NCBI GenBank assembly: GCA_040220855.1
Contig: JAVJVZ010000067.1
Location: 1 to 64,000 of the forward strand
DNA from: JACKNG01 sp040220855
Lineage (GTDB): Bacteria > Pseudomonadota > Gammaproteobacteria > Ga0077536
Reading direction: 5' to 3'
Length of the DNA: 64,000 nucleotides
The notes under the pieces were generated by a model. It worked only from the letters and a program-made list of their open reading frames with translations, did no database searches and was not told the DNA's origin. Position numbers and translations under genes: made by a program. Below, piece after piece: positions 1-9,200 of the stretch (position 1 is the stretch's first letter; each line of letters opens with the position of its first letter).

Positions 1-1
1 T

Positions 2-226
2 CTCACGCAGAGCGCGTTTTGTCGGGCACGCGGGATCTCGCCGTCGTCATTGAAGTATTGGAAGCGGCGGCTTGCAGGACTTGCGGCGAGCACCGTCGAT
101 GTGGCGGGACCGGGCTTCGTCGAGCTGACCGCCGCCGTCGCCGACGACGCAGTTGCCGGCGGTCATTCTTGGGACGTCGAACTCGACCTGGGTACCGGCA
201 TGGTGCTGCGCTTGCGCCGACGCTGA
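2..226 (+). CDS. tnpA: IS66 TnpA (accessory protein), 5'-truncated by window edge
   Basis: The open frame from base 2 to the TGA at 224-226 encodes the C-terminal ~74 residues of an IS66 TnpA-like protein. The stretch FCRARGISPSSLKYWKRRL fits the helix-turn-helix with the FYRW/KYWKR signature of this family. The end, WDVELDLGTGMVLRLRRR, matches the typical C-terminus, where a short basic tail follows an acidic-hydrophobic strand. The stop overlaps the next ATG by one base (TGATG), indicating translational coupling with tnpB. TnpA is an accessory protein of transposition, probably DNA-binding. The start lies outside the window. Confidence 0.8.
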   Translation, partial: LTQSAFCRARGISPSSLKYWKRRLAGLAASTVDVAGPGFVELTAAVADDAVAGGHSWDVELDLGTGMVLRLRRR

Positions 227-606
227 TGTGGCCCGGCGAAGCGCCACGTCGGCTGTGGCTCTATCGCCAGCCGGCGGACATGCGCAAGTCCTACGACGGC
301 CTTGCCGCGCTGGTACGTCACGCACTCGATGCGGACGTGCTCAGCGGCGAAGTGTTCGTGTTCGTCAATCGCCGCCGCACGCAGATGAAGTGCCTCTACT
401 TCGTCGGCGACGGCTACTGCCTGTGGAGCAAGCGTCTCGAGCGTGGCCGCTTCCAGGTGAGCTTCGGTGGCACCGGCAAACAGGCGCTCGACTGGAGCGC
501 CTGGCGCTGCATCGTCGAAGGCATCGACCTGCGCTCGGTCAAGCGTCTCACACGCTATCGACACACAGTCGGGGATCGACCCCAGATCGCGCACCCCGTA
601 TCATGA
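226..606 (+). CDS. tnpB: IS66 TnpB (Orf2-like protein)
   Basis: This 126-residue protein has the IS66 Orf2/TnpB pattern: an N-terminal block RLWLYRQPADMRKSYDGLAA, then VFVFVNRRRTQMKCLYF, then GYCLWSKRLERGRF. The length is close to the family norm of about 115-120 residues. TnpB is needed for efficient IS66 transposition, but its biochemical role is unclear. I chose the ATG at 226 because it overlaps the tnpA stop (TGATG) and begins exactly where family members begin. The longer frame open from base 19 is only read-through upstream. Confidence 0.9.
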   Translation: MWPGEAPRRLWLYRQPADMRKSYDGLAALVRHALDADVLSGEVFVFVNRRRTQMKCLYFVGDGYCLWSKRLERGRFQVSFGGTGKQALDWSAWRCIVEGIDLRSVKRLTRYRHTVGDRPQIAHPVS

Positions 607-612
607 GGCGCC

Positions 613-2145
613 ATGTCGAACGCGCCTGCCAACGCCGATCCCGCTGCCCGCATCGCGGCGCTGGAGGCGCGTAACGCCGAGCTGACACGCCAGCTCGAGT
701 GGTTCCGCCGCCAGCTGTTCGGGGCGAAGTCGGAGAAGCGGCTGGTGGTCGATGCGGCCGTGCAGCCGATACTGGACGGCTGGCCGGACGAGACTTCCAC
801 GCCGCCGGTGGCGCCGGCGACCGAGACGGTCACCTACGAGCGCCGCAAGGGCAAGCAGCACAGCGAAGCGGATGTGACCGATGAAGGTCTGCGCTTCGAT
901 GCTTCGGTGCCGGTCGAGCGCATCGAGCTGTCGGTACCGGCGGCGATGGCGGACGCGTTCGAGGTGATTGGCCACAAGACCACGCGCCGGCTGGCGCAAC
1001 GTCCGGCGAGCTACGTGGTGCTCGAGTACGTGCGCCCGGTGGTGAAGCGCAAGCGCGACGGCACAGTGGTGACGGTGCCGGCGCCGGACGGGTTGTGGCG
1101 CGGGGCGATGGCGGACGTGAGCGTGGTGGCTGGCGTGCTGGTCGACAAGTTCAGCTATCACCTGCCGCTGCACCGACAGCATCAGCGTATGGCGGCGGCC
1201 GGCATCACGCTGGCGCGACCGACGCTGACGAACTGGGTACATCGGGCGGCGGCGTTGCTCGAGCCGATTTACCAGGCGCAATTGCGCAGCATCTTGACCT
1301 CGAAGACGTTGGCTATTGACGAGACCCCGGTCAAGGCAGGGCGTGCCAAGGGTCGGATGAAGACGGCGTGGTACTGGCCGGTGTATGGGGAGGCCGACGA
1401 AGTGGCGTTCACGTGGTCACCGTCGCGTGGTCGAGGGCACTTGGAGCGGTTACTCGACGGCTTCGAGGGCACGTTGCTGAGCGACGGCGCGGGGGCCTAT
1501 GCCCGCTTTGCCGCCGAGCGCCCGGCGCTGCGCCATGCGCAGTGCTGGAGCCACACGCGACGGGCGTTCGTGAAGGCCGAGGGGATGGAGCCCGTGGCGG
1601 TGGCCGAGGCACTCGCGCTGATTGGGCGACTGTATGCCGTCGAGGCCGAGCTGCGCGAGCGCGACCTCGAGCCTGAGCAGGTGCTCGTCGAGCGGAGCCT
1701 GCGCGCGCTGCCGGCGGTGGATGCCTTCTTCGCCTGGTGCCGGGCGCAGTGCCAGCGCATGGACCTCACCCCGAGCAACCCGCTGGCGAAGGCCATTGCC
1801 TACGCGCAAGAGCGCGAAGGGCCGTTACGCGTCTACCTCGGCGATCCGAGTGCCGCCATCGACACCAATCACCTCGAGCGCGCCCTGCGCACGGTGCCGA
1901 TGGGGCGCAAGAACTGGATGTTCTGCTGGACCGAGGTGGGCGCGGAGAAGGTCGGCGTCGTGCAGAGCCTGCTCACGACCTGCCGGCTGCAGGGCGTCGA
2001 TCCGTATCGCTACCTCGTCGACGTGCTGCAGCGGATCGCGATGCATCCCGACAACCAAGTCGACGAACTCACGCCGCGGCGTTGGAAGACACTCTTTGCT
2101 GACGAGCCGTTGCGCTCCGACCTGGATCTGGCTGGCGCCGCCTGA
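613..2145 (+). CDS. tnpC: IS66 transposase TnpC
   Basis: This 510-residue protein is the DDE transposase of the IS66 element. Parts visible in order are an N-terminal leucine-zipper-like region (AALEARNAELTRQLEWFRRQLF, then GAKSEKR), a zinc-finger-like/HTH region, and the catalytic core with Asp in LAIDETPVK, Asp in LLSDGAGAYARF and Glu in HLERALRTVPMGRKNWMF. The length is normal for the family and no frameshift is seen, so the gene may be functional. It starts 6 bases after tnpB stops, in the usual tnpABC operon order. Confidence 0.95.
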   Translation: MSNAPANADPAARIAALEARNAELTRQLEWFRRQLFGAKSEKRLVVDAAVQPILDGWPDETSTPPVAPATETVTYERRKGKQHSEADVTDEGLRFDASVPVERIELSVPAAMADAFEVIGHKTTRRLAQRPASYVVLEYVRPVVKRKRDGTVVTVPAPDGLWRGAMADVSVVAGVLVDKFSYHLPLHRQHQRMAAAGITLARPTLTNWVHRAAALLEPIYQAQLRSILTSKTLAIDETPVKAGRAKGRMKTAWYWPVYGEADEVAFTWSPSRGRGHLERLLDGFEGTLLSDGAGAYARFAAERPALRHAQCWSHTRRAFVKAEGMEPVAVAEALALIGRLYAVEAELRERDLEPEQVLVERSLRALPAVDAFFAWCRAQCQRMDLTPSNPLAKAIAYAQEREGPLRVYLGDPSAAIDTNHLERALRTVPMGRKNWMFCWTEVGAEKVGVVQSLLTTCRLQGVDPYRYLVDVLQRIAMHPDNQVDELTPRRWKTLFADEPLRSDLDLAGAA

Positions 2146-2193
2146 TCTACAAACCTCGTTACCGGTCAATCACGTCCTCGAATGACCGCTTAC

Positions 2194-2274
2194 GTAATCC
2201 CGCTACCCGCGCCAATATTACTGTTGGGAAGCGTGATGGCGGTGTATGTTCTGCGCCGCTCTAAAGCGGGTTAG
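2194..2274 (+). pseudogene. Tail of a PEP-CTERM/VPLPA-type exported protein cut off by IS66
   Basis: Directly after the IS66 right end, 26 codons remain open to the TAG at 2272-2274. They start VIPLPAPILLLG, continue as a hydrophobic segment, and end VLRRSKAG. This is the tripartite architecture of a PEP-CTERM-type sorting signal: a short Pro motif (VPLPA-like), one transmembrane helix, and an Arg-rich end. Intact proteins with the same tail occur later in the window (17157, 18283, 20431 and the minus-strand gene starting 23258). I infer that the element inserted into a sibling gene and removed its sorting signal. The 5' part should lie left of the window. Confidence 0.75.
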
Positions 2275-2602
2275 CGTTGGGCAATCAGCGCGCGGCGCCG
2301 CGCGCCAGGCGCGCCGCGGAAGAAGATCATCGCCGTCTGTGGCCGGGAAGCGTGTAAGGTCGGTTCTCTGACCAGCTCCGGCTCAAAAGGACAAGACCTG
2401 TCACCGTGTTGCGCCCGGTCGGCCACCGTCAAGCGCGGCTAGGCGGAGCGATGGGCGTCAACCCCCATCGCGTCGTCACCCGCGCAAGAAGAGGGGCAGG
2501 CGTTGTCTTATGCCAAGGCGGCGTCAAATGCCACGATCGGACGCCATACCGAATCAAGAGGCGAAATGCCGTGTTCGGGACGTCGCTCGCTGCGACGAAG
2601 TC
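2275..2602. other. Intergenic stretch without a supported gene
   Basis: Apart from the palindrome at 2288-2305 I see no gene here. Short open frames exist, but none has a ribosome binding site or a recognisable family pattern. The region separates the IS66-truncated gene from the 3' end of the AraC regulator. Confidence 0.5.
2288..2305. terminator. GC-rich perfect palindrome, possible terminator
   Basis: An 18-bp perfect palindrome of G and C lies 14 bases after the stop of the truncated PEP-CTERM gene. It could form a strong hairpin and may have terminated that transcript. No T-run follows, so a simple intrinsic terminator is not proven. Confidence 0.3.
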
Positions 2603-3598
2603 CTATTGGTGCGCCAGGTTCGCCGCGCGATAGGCGCTTGGCGTGAGTCCGAATGCGCGTTTGAACGACTTGCAGAACGTGCTCGAATCCGCGAATCCCC
2701 AGCGCAGCGCAAGATTCGTGATGCTCCGTCGCGGAGTTCCGGTGGCGAGGAGATCCTGGCGACAATGCTCGAGACGCCGTTGCAGCATCCACGCCGCCAC
2801 GGTGGTTTCCTCGCCGGCAAAAACCCGATGCAGGTGACGCACCGTAACCCCGATGCCATCGGCGATCTTCGCGGGATTCAGCGTCGGGTCGCACAGATGT
2901 TCGTTGATGTAGGCTTGAGCCCGCCGTAGCACGACTGCCTGGCGCGTGCCCGCCCGGGGCGCGACCGTGGCATCGAGGGTCGCGATGAGCAGATCGAGCG
3001 TCGCGCCGAGAACGCGCGGCGCGTCGGATACCGGCAAATTGCCGAAATGCGCCTCTAGGCTGGTCAGATGCTCCGCGAACAAGCGACGGAGCCCACTGTC
3101 TGCCGCAATCGGCTGGCCGACGAATTCCCTGGCGTTCGGCAGCAAGCCCAGCAACCGCTCGTGCGGTATCGCAAGCGTAATCTGCCGCAGGTTGCCGCCG
3201 GTTACGAAGGTCATGGGTCGCTGGCTGTCCCAGAGCACGAAGTGCATGCTCGGGACGACGATGAGACGCTCGTCGAGGATCAGGTTCTGTGACCCTTCCG
3301 CAACCAGCAGCACGTTGAACAATGCGGCCGAGTCGTGCGCGATTTCCCGGCGTCCGCGATCACCGCGGATACCGGCGGTGGCCGAGGTGAGGTTGCTGAC
3401 GCGATAGCCGTCCGCACGTCCTTCGCGAATGAATGCGGGAAACTGCCGTAGTGCCCGTCGCGCGATGGTCCAGCGCAGGAATGCCTGGTTTACGAACTGG
3501 CACCAGTGGTCGAACTGCTCGTCGGGCCGCAGGCCGGTTGTCATCCAGTTGTCCGTGTTCTCCCAGCCCTCCATGACAACGGCCGGCGTGGCGTTCAT
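2603..3598 (-). CDS. AraC-family transcriptional regulator
   Basis: This 331-residue regulator has an N-terminal ligand-binding domain of the AraC_binding_2 type (about residues 40-210) and a C-terminal double helix-turn-helix domain. The second motif is seen in LALRWGFADSSTFCKSFKRAFGLTPSAYR. I chose the ATG at 3598 because GGGAGGGA sits just upstream on this strand; a longer frame to 3667 lacks such a site. It is divergent from the cytochrome P450 gene at 3860. The intergenic region carries an 11-bp direct repeat with 22-bp spacing (3735-3767), the usual geometry of AraC/XylS operators. It therefore probably activates the P450 gene in response to that enzyme's substrate. The ligand cannot be read from the sequence. 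Confidence 0.85.
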   Translation of the reverse strand: MNATPAVVMEGWENTDNWMTTGLRPDEQFDHWCQFVNQAFLRWTIARRALRQFPAFIREGRADGYRVSNLTSATAGIRGDRGRREIAHDSAALFNVLLVAEGSQNLILDERLIVVPSMHFVLWDSQRPMTFVTGGNLRQITLAIPHERLLGLLPNAREFVGQPIAADSGLRRLFAEHLTSLEAHFGNLPVSDAPRVLGATLDLLIATLDATVAPRAGTRQAVVLRRAQAYINEHLCDPTLNPAKIADGIGVTVRHLHRVFAGEETTVAAWMLQRRLEHCRQDLLATGTPRRSITNLALRWGFADSSTFCKSFKRAFGLTPSAYRAANLAHQ

Positions 3599-3734
3599 AG
3601 CCGTCCCTCCCCTCGGGTTTGGCGAGTCGATCCTCGCGGACGGCGCCACCCGGGATTGATGCTGCACCGCTCCCTCTACGGTGTGCTAGGACCGGCCGCC
3701 GCTGGCGCGGCCAGTGCGGCGAGCACGCACCGCC

Positions 3735-3767
3735 ATGTCACTGGCCGCCAAGAAAGATGTCACCGGC
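3735..3767 (+). promoter_or_regulatory. Direct-repeat operator, likely AraC-regulator binding site
   Basis: ATGTCACTGGC at 3735-3745 and ATGTCACCGGC at 3757-3767 differ at one base and are 22 bp apart start to start, two helical turns. AraC-family proteins typically bind such tandem half-sites on one DNA face. The site lies between the divergent AraC gene and the P450 gene, about 90 bases upstream of the P450 start. Confidence 0.55.
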
Positions 3768-3859
3768 GAACAATACTGTCAATTGCCGTTGAACTAGCTT
3801 TGAGACCCGATATCACCAAGCACATTGTCCTGCCGCCAGGAGCCGGAGACCTATCGATC

Positions 3860-5113
3860 ATGGCAACCGACAACAGAGAGCTGCGCTATCCAACCGGAAT
3901 TGCGGATCTGAGTGACCTCGACATTTACGCGAACGGTCTGCCGCATGAAGCGTTTCGCGCTTTGCGGGAGCGGGCGCCGGTTTTCTGGAACCCGGAGGAG
4001 AATGGCCCGGGCTACTGGGCGATCACCCGCTACCAGGACGTCGTGGCCATCTCGAAGAAGCCGCAGCTCTATTCGAATGCGCTGGGCGGCCATTACATTT
4101 CCTACGAATCGATGGGAATCAATGACCCGGAGGCACAGAACGCCTTCCTGCACATGCTGCTGGCGATGGACCCGCCCGAGCACAACCTCCACCGGCGCTT
4201 GATAGCCCCGGCCTTCAATCCGTCCATTGTCAGGAATTTCGAAGCCGGCGTCCGCCGCAAGGTCGGGCAGTTGCTCGACAGGGTGGCGCATCGTGGTGAA
4301 TGTGATTTCGTGACCGAGATTGCGACGCCGCTGCCGCTCTGGACGCTGTCGGAGTTGCTGGGGGTGCCGGAGGAGGATCGCGCCGACATTATCCGGTGGT
4401 CGAACGAGGCGCTCGCGTTGATGGATCCGGATTACTTCGAGAACCCGGAAGCGGGGCAACACGTTTTCGAAAAGATGTTCCAGTACGGCAAGGCCATGAT
4501 GGCCAGGCGTCGCGAGGAACCCAGAGACGACCTTCTCAGCGTCATGGCCAATACACGGATCGATGGCGCCGGCTTGCCGCAGGCCACACTGGATGGCTTT
4601 TTCGTGCTGATGGTGCTCGCCGGCAACGAGACCACGCGCAATACCATCGCCGGCGGAATGCGCGCCTTGACCGAGCACCCCGAGCAACGGGCCAGGCTGC
4701 TGGCCGACCGCGCCTTGCTGCCCAACGCGGTCGAGGAAATGCTGCGGTATGTCAGTGCCATCGTCTACATGCGACGGACCGCCGCGGACGACACCATGAT
4801 TCGCGATCAGCGAATCGCGAGGAACGACAAGGTAGTGATGTGGTACGGCGCGGCGAACTACGACGACGAAGTGTTCGAGAATCCGTACCAGTTCGACGTC
4901 TCCCGGGCCAACGCGCGTGAGCATCTCGCCTTCGGGATCGGCCAGCACTTCTGTATCGGCTCGCAGTTGGCGCGGATGCAGATCCGCGTGATGTACGAGG
5001 AGATCCTGGAGCGGTTTCCCGACATGCAGGCAAGCGGATCGTACAGTTACCTGCGCTCCAACCACCTGAGTGGCCTGAAATCCATGCCGGTGGTCTTCAC
5101 GCCGGTGAGCTGA
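3860..5113 (+). CDS. Cytochrome P450 monooxygenase
   Basis: This soluble bacterial P450 of 417 residues has the key motifs: I-helix oxygen-activation AGNETTRNT, K-helix ExxR in EEMLRYV, and the heme-thiolate loop FGIGQHFCIGSQLAR with Cys-365 as axial ligand. The ATG at 3860 follows AGGAGCCGGAGA at a workable distance and gives the normal family length; upstream codons in the same frame are not P450-like. It would hydroxylate a hydrophobic substrate using external ferredoxin and reductase, neither of which is encoded nearby. The divergent AraC gene and its direct-repeat site suggest substrate-inducible expression. The subfamily and substrate are not determined. Confidence 0.93.
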   Translation: MATDNRELRYPTGIADLSDLDIYANGLPHEAFRALRERAPVFWNPEENGPGYWAITRYQDVVAISKKPQLYSNALGGHYISYESMGINDPEAQNAFLHMLLAMDPPEHNLHRRLIAPAFNPSIVRNFEAGVRRKVGQLLDRVAHRGECDFVTEIATPLPLWTLSELLGVPEEDRADIIRWSNEALALMDPDYFENPEAGQHVFEKMFQYGKAMMARRREEPRDDLLSVMANTRIDGAGLPQATLDGFFVLMVLAGNETTRNTIAGGMRALTEHPEQRARLLADRALLPNAVEEMLRYVSAIVYMRRTAADDTMIRDQRIARNDKVVMWYGAANYDDEVFENPYQFDVSRANAREHLAFGIGQHFCIGSQLARMQIRVMYEEILERFPDMQASGSYSYLRSNHLSGLKSMPVVFTPVS

Positions 5114-5218
5114 GGGGCAGGGGGGCAGCGCGGCTTAGGTGCCAGGACTCGTCGAGTGTCCGCGCGCCACGAGCGGTTCTCGCTATCGGACCACTTGCTT
5201 CGTTGTCTATCCCTTCGC

Positions 5219-7165
<1,947 letters not shown>

Positions 7166-7171
7166 GACAGG

Positions 7172-7194
7172 TGTCCCACGTGTGTCATTGGACA
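7172..7194. promoter_or_regulatory. Inverted repeat, likely enhancer site for the sigma-54 activator
   Basis: TGTCC, 13 bases, then GGACA form a perfect 5-bp inverted repeat (6 of 7 if extended to TGTCCCA and TTGGACA). It lies about 134 bases upstream of the -24 element at 7328, normal spacing for an upstream activating sequence. It also sits directly before the proposed start of the activator gene, which would allow autoregulation. Confidence 0.55.
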
Positions 7195-7327
7195 GACTGG
7201 ATGATACACAGTGTGCCAGGGTGGCGCAGACGCGCGTTCGGCCGGCGTGCGGCACGTCAACCCGGCGTTCATCCAATCGACTGAATTCAATGGCGTTTCT
7301 TCCTGTCGACCCGCTGTTTCGGCGAAC

Positions 7328-7343
7328 TGGCACGAACGCTGCA
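7328..7343 (+). promoter_or_regulatory. Sigma-54 (-24/-12) promoter of the Baeyer-Villiger gene
   Basis: TGGCACGAACGCTGCA matches the consensus TGGCACG-N4-TTGCA at all but one position, with the required 10 bases between the GG and GC pairs. Transcription should begin near 7355, leaving a leader of about 60 bases before the ATG at 7414. Confidence 0.75.
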
Positions 7344-7413
7344 ACTGGTCTGGCACGCGATACCGCACGGCCGCGAAGCGCCGTGACACACACGCCGACC
7401 AGGGGAGAACACC

Positions 7414-9081
7414 ATGCGCACGACCACCCATCACACCAGCAACGGCACGCGGACGGACTTCGATGCCATCGTCATCGGCGCCGGCTTCGGCGGCTTGTAC
7501 ATGCTGCACAAGCTGCGCGACGAACTCGGTCTGAACGTTCGCGTCTTCGACAAGGCCGGCGACGTCGGCGGCACGTGGTACTGGAATCGCTACCCGGGCG
7601 CGCTGTCCGATACCGAGACCTACCTCTACTGCTACTCGTTCGATCGCGAGCTGCTGCAGGAGTGGCAGTGGAACACGCGCTACGTCAACCAGCCGTCGAT
7701 TCTCGCCTACCTCAACCACGTGGCCGACCGTTACGACCTGCGCCGCGACATCACCTTCGAGACCGGCATCACCGCGGCGCACTTCGACGAGGCGACGGGA
7801 ACCTGGGCGGTCGAGACCGAGCACGGCGAGACCCATACCGCGCGTTACCTGGTGACGGCGCTCGGCCTCTTGTCCGCGACCAACGTGCCCAACATCGCCG
7901 GGCGCACGAGCTTCGAGGGCGAGCAGTACCACACCGGTGCATGGCCACAGGACGTGGACTTGCGCGGCAAGCGCGTCGGGGTGATTGGTACCGGCTCGAC
8001 CGGCATCCAGGTGATCACCGCGATCGCCCCGGAAGTCGCGCAGCTGACGGTATTCCAGCGCACGCCGCAGTACAGCGTGCCGGTCGGCAACGGCATCGTC
8101 GGCGATGACGAAATCGCCGCCATCAAGGCCGACTACGACAACATCTGGCCCCGCGTGAAGCGCTCGATGACCGCCTTCGGCTTCGAGGAGAGCACGGTGC
8201 CCGCGATGAGCGTATCGGAGGAGACCCGCCAGGACGTGTTCCAGCGTGCGTGGGAGGCCGGTGGCGGCTTCCGCTTCATGTTCGGCACCTTCGGTGACAT
8301 CGTCACCGACGAGGCGGCGAACGAGGCCGCCGCCGACTTCGTGCGGCAGAAGATTGCCGAGATCGTCGACGACCCCGAGACCGCGCGCAAGCTCACGCCG
8401 CGCGGCTACTACGCCAAGCGCCCGCTGTGCGACAGCGGTTACTACGCCACCTACAACCGCGACAACGTCGAGCTCGTCGACGTGAAGGCGAATCCGATCG
8501 ACGAAATCACCGCGCGCGGCATCCGCACCGCCGACGGCGTGGAGCACGAGCTCGACGTCATCATCTTCGCCACCGGCTTCGACGCCGTCGACGGCAACTA
8601 CGTCAAGATCGACCTGCGCGGGCGCGGCGGCGAGAGCATCCGCGAGCACTGGGCCGACGGCCCGACCAGCTACCTCGGCGTGACGGTGAACAGCTTCCCC
8701 AACATGTTCATGGTGCTGGGGCCGAACGGCCCGTTCACCAACCTGCCGCCGAGCATCGAAACGCAGGTGGAATGGATTTCCGACTGCATCCGCGAGCTCG
8801 AGTCCGCCGGCGGCGGCGTGATCGAGGCGACGCGCGCGGCCGAGAGCGGCTGGACGCACACCTGCCAGGCGATCGCCGACGAGACCTTGTTCGCCAAGGG
8901 CGACAGCTGGATCTTCGGCGCCAACATCCCGGGCAAGAAGCACAGCGTGATGTTCTTCATGGCCGGCCTCGGTGCCTACCGCGAGGCGCTCGGCGAGGTG
9001 GTCGAGGCCGGCTACCGCGGCTTCGATGTCACCCTGCAGCGTGACGTCGCGTCGCCCGGCATGGCGACACGAATCGCGTGA
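7414..9081 (+). CDS. Baeyer-Villiger flavin monooxygenase (cyclohexanone monooxygenase-like)
   Basis: This FAD- and NADPH-dependent enzyme of 555 residues inserts oxygen next to a ketone carbonyl, giving an ester or lactone. Visible motifs are the FAD Rossmann fold IGAGFGG (residues ~21-27), the type I fingerprint FxGxxxHxxxW as FEGEQYHTGAWP (167-178), and a second nucleotide site GTGSTG for NADPH. Length and motif order match type I Baeyer-Villiger enzymes such as cyclohexanone or phenylacetone monooxygenase. The ATG follows AGGGGAGA. It stands alone behind a sigma-54 promoter, divergent from an AcoR-like activator, so it is probably induced by a ketone or a precursor alcohol. The exact substrate cannot be told. 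Confidence 0.93.
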   Translation: MRTTTHHTSNGTRTDFDAIVIGAGFGGLYMLHKLRDELGLNVRVFDKAGDVGGTWYWNRYPGALSDTETYLYCYSFDRELLQEWQWNTRYVNQPSILAYLNHVADRYDLRRDITFETGITAAHFDEATGTWAVETEHGETHTARYLVTALGLLSATNVPNIAGRTSFEGEQYHTGAWPQDVDLRGKRVGVIGTGSTGIQVITAIAPEVAQLTVFQRTPQYSVPVGNGIVGDDEIAAIKADYDNIWPRVKRSMTAFGFEESTVPAMSVSEETRQDVFQRAWEAGGGFRFMFGTFGDIVTDEAANEAAADFVRQKIAEIVDDPETARKLTPRGYYAKRPLCDSGYYATYNRDNVELVDVKANPIDEITARGIRTADGVEHELDVIIFATGFDAVDGNYVKIDLRGRGGESIREHWADGPTSYLGVTVNSFPNMFMVLGPNGPFTNLPPSIETQVEWISDCIRELESAGGGVIEATRAAESGWTHTCQAIADETLFAKGDSWIFGANIPGKKHSVMFFMAGLGAYREALGEVVEAGYRGFDVTLQRDVASPGMATRIA

Positions 9082-9200
9082 CGGAGGCGCCTCACGGCCA
9101 CTTGGGCCGGCGATTCGAGGTGGCAGTCTGACGCGGCGGCGTTTACTCTCCAATCATCGAGACCGGTGCCGCGGGCATCCAGTCCAGGGAGAGACGCGGG

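Larger units (their letters stand above)
1..2193 (+). mobile_element. IS66-family insertion sequence, right part
   Basis: Three consecutive genes match the IS66 order tnpA (cut by the window edge), tnpB and tnpC. The right end is visible: the strand reads AATGACCGCTTAC up to 2193, so its reverse complement begins GTAAGCGGTCATT, which fits the GTAAGCG-type terminal repeat of IS66 elements. The left end and left target duplication lie outside the window. IS66 elements usually make 8-bp target duplications, so bases 2194-2201 (GTAATCCC) should be repeated left of the element. Immediately beyond 2193 the sequence is a PEP-CTERM protein tail, so the element sits inside a host gene. Confidence 0.9.

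Noticed and set aside
2406..2633. 75-codon plus-strand frame between IS66 tail and AraC gene
   Set aside because: No ribosome site, no recognisable pattern and it runs into the antisense of the AraC gene.
7351..7366. Second TGGCACG next to the sigma-54 promoter
   Set aside because: Spacing to the following GC is one base too long for a -24/-12 promoter; the upstream match at 7328 is better.
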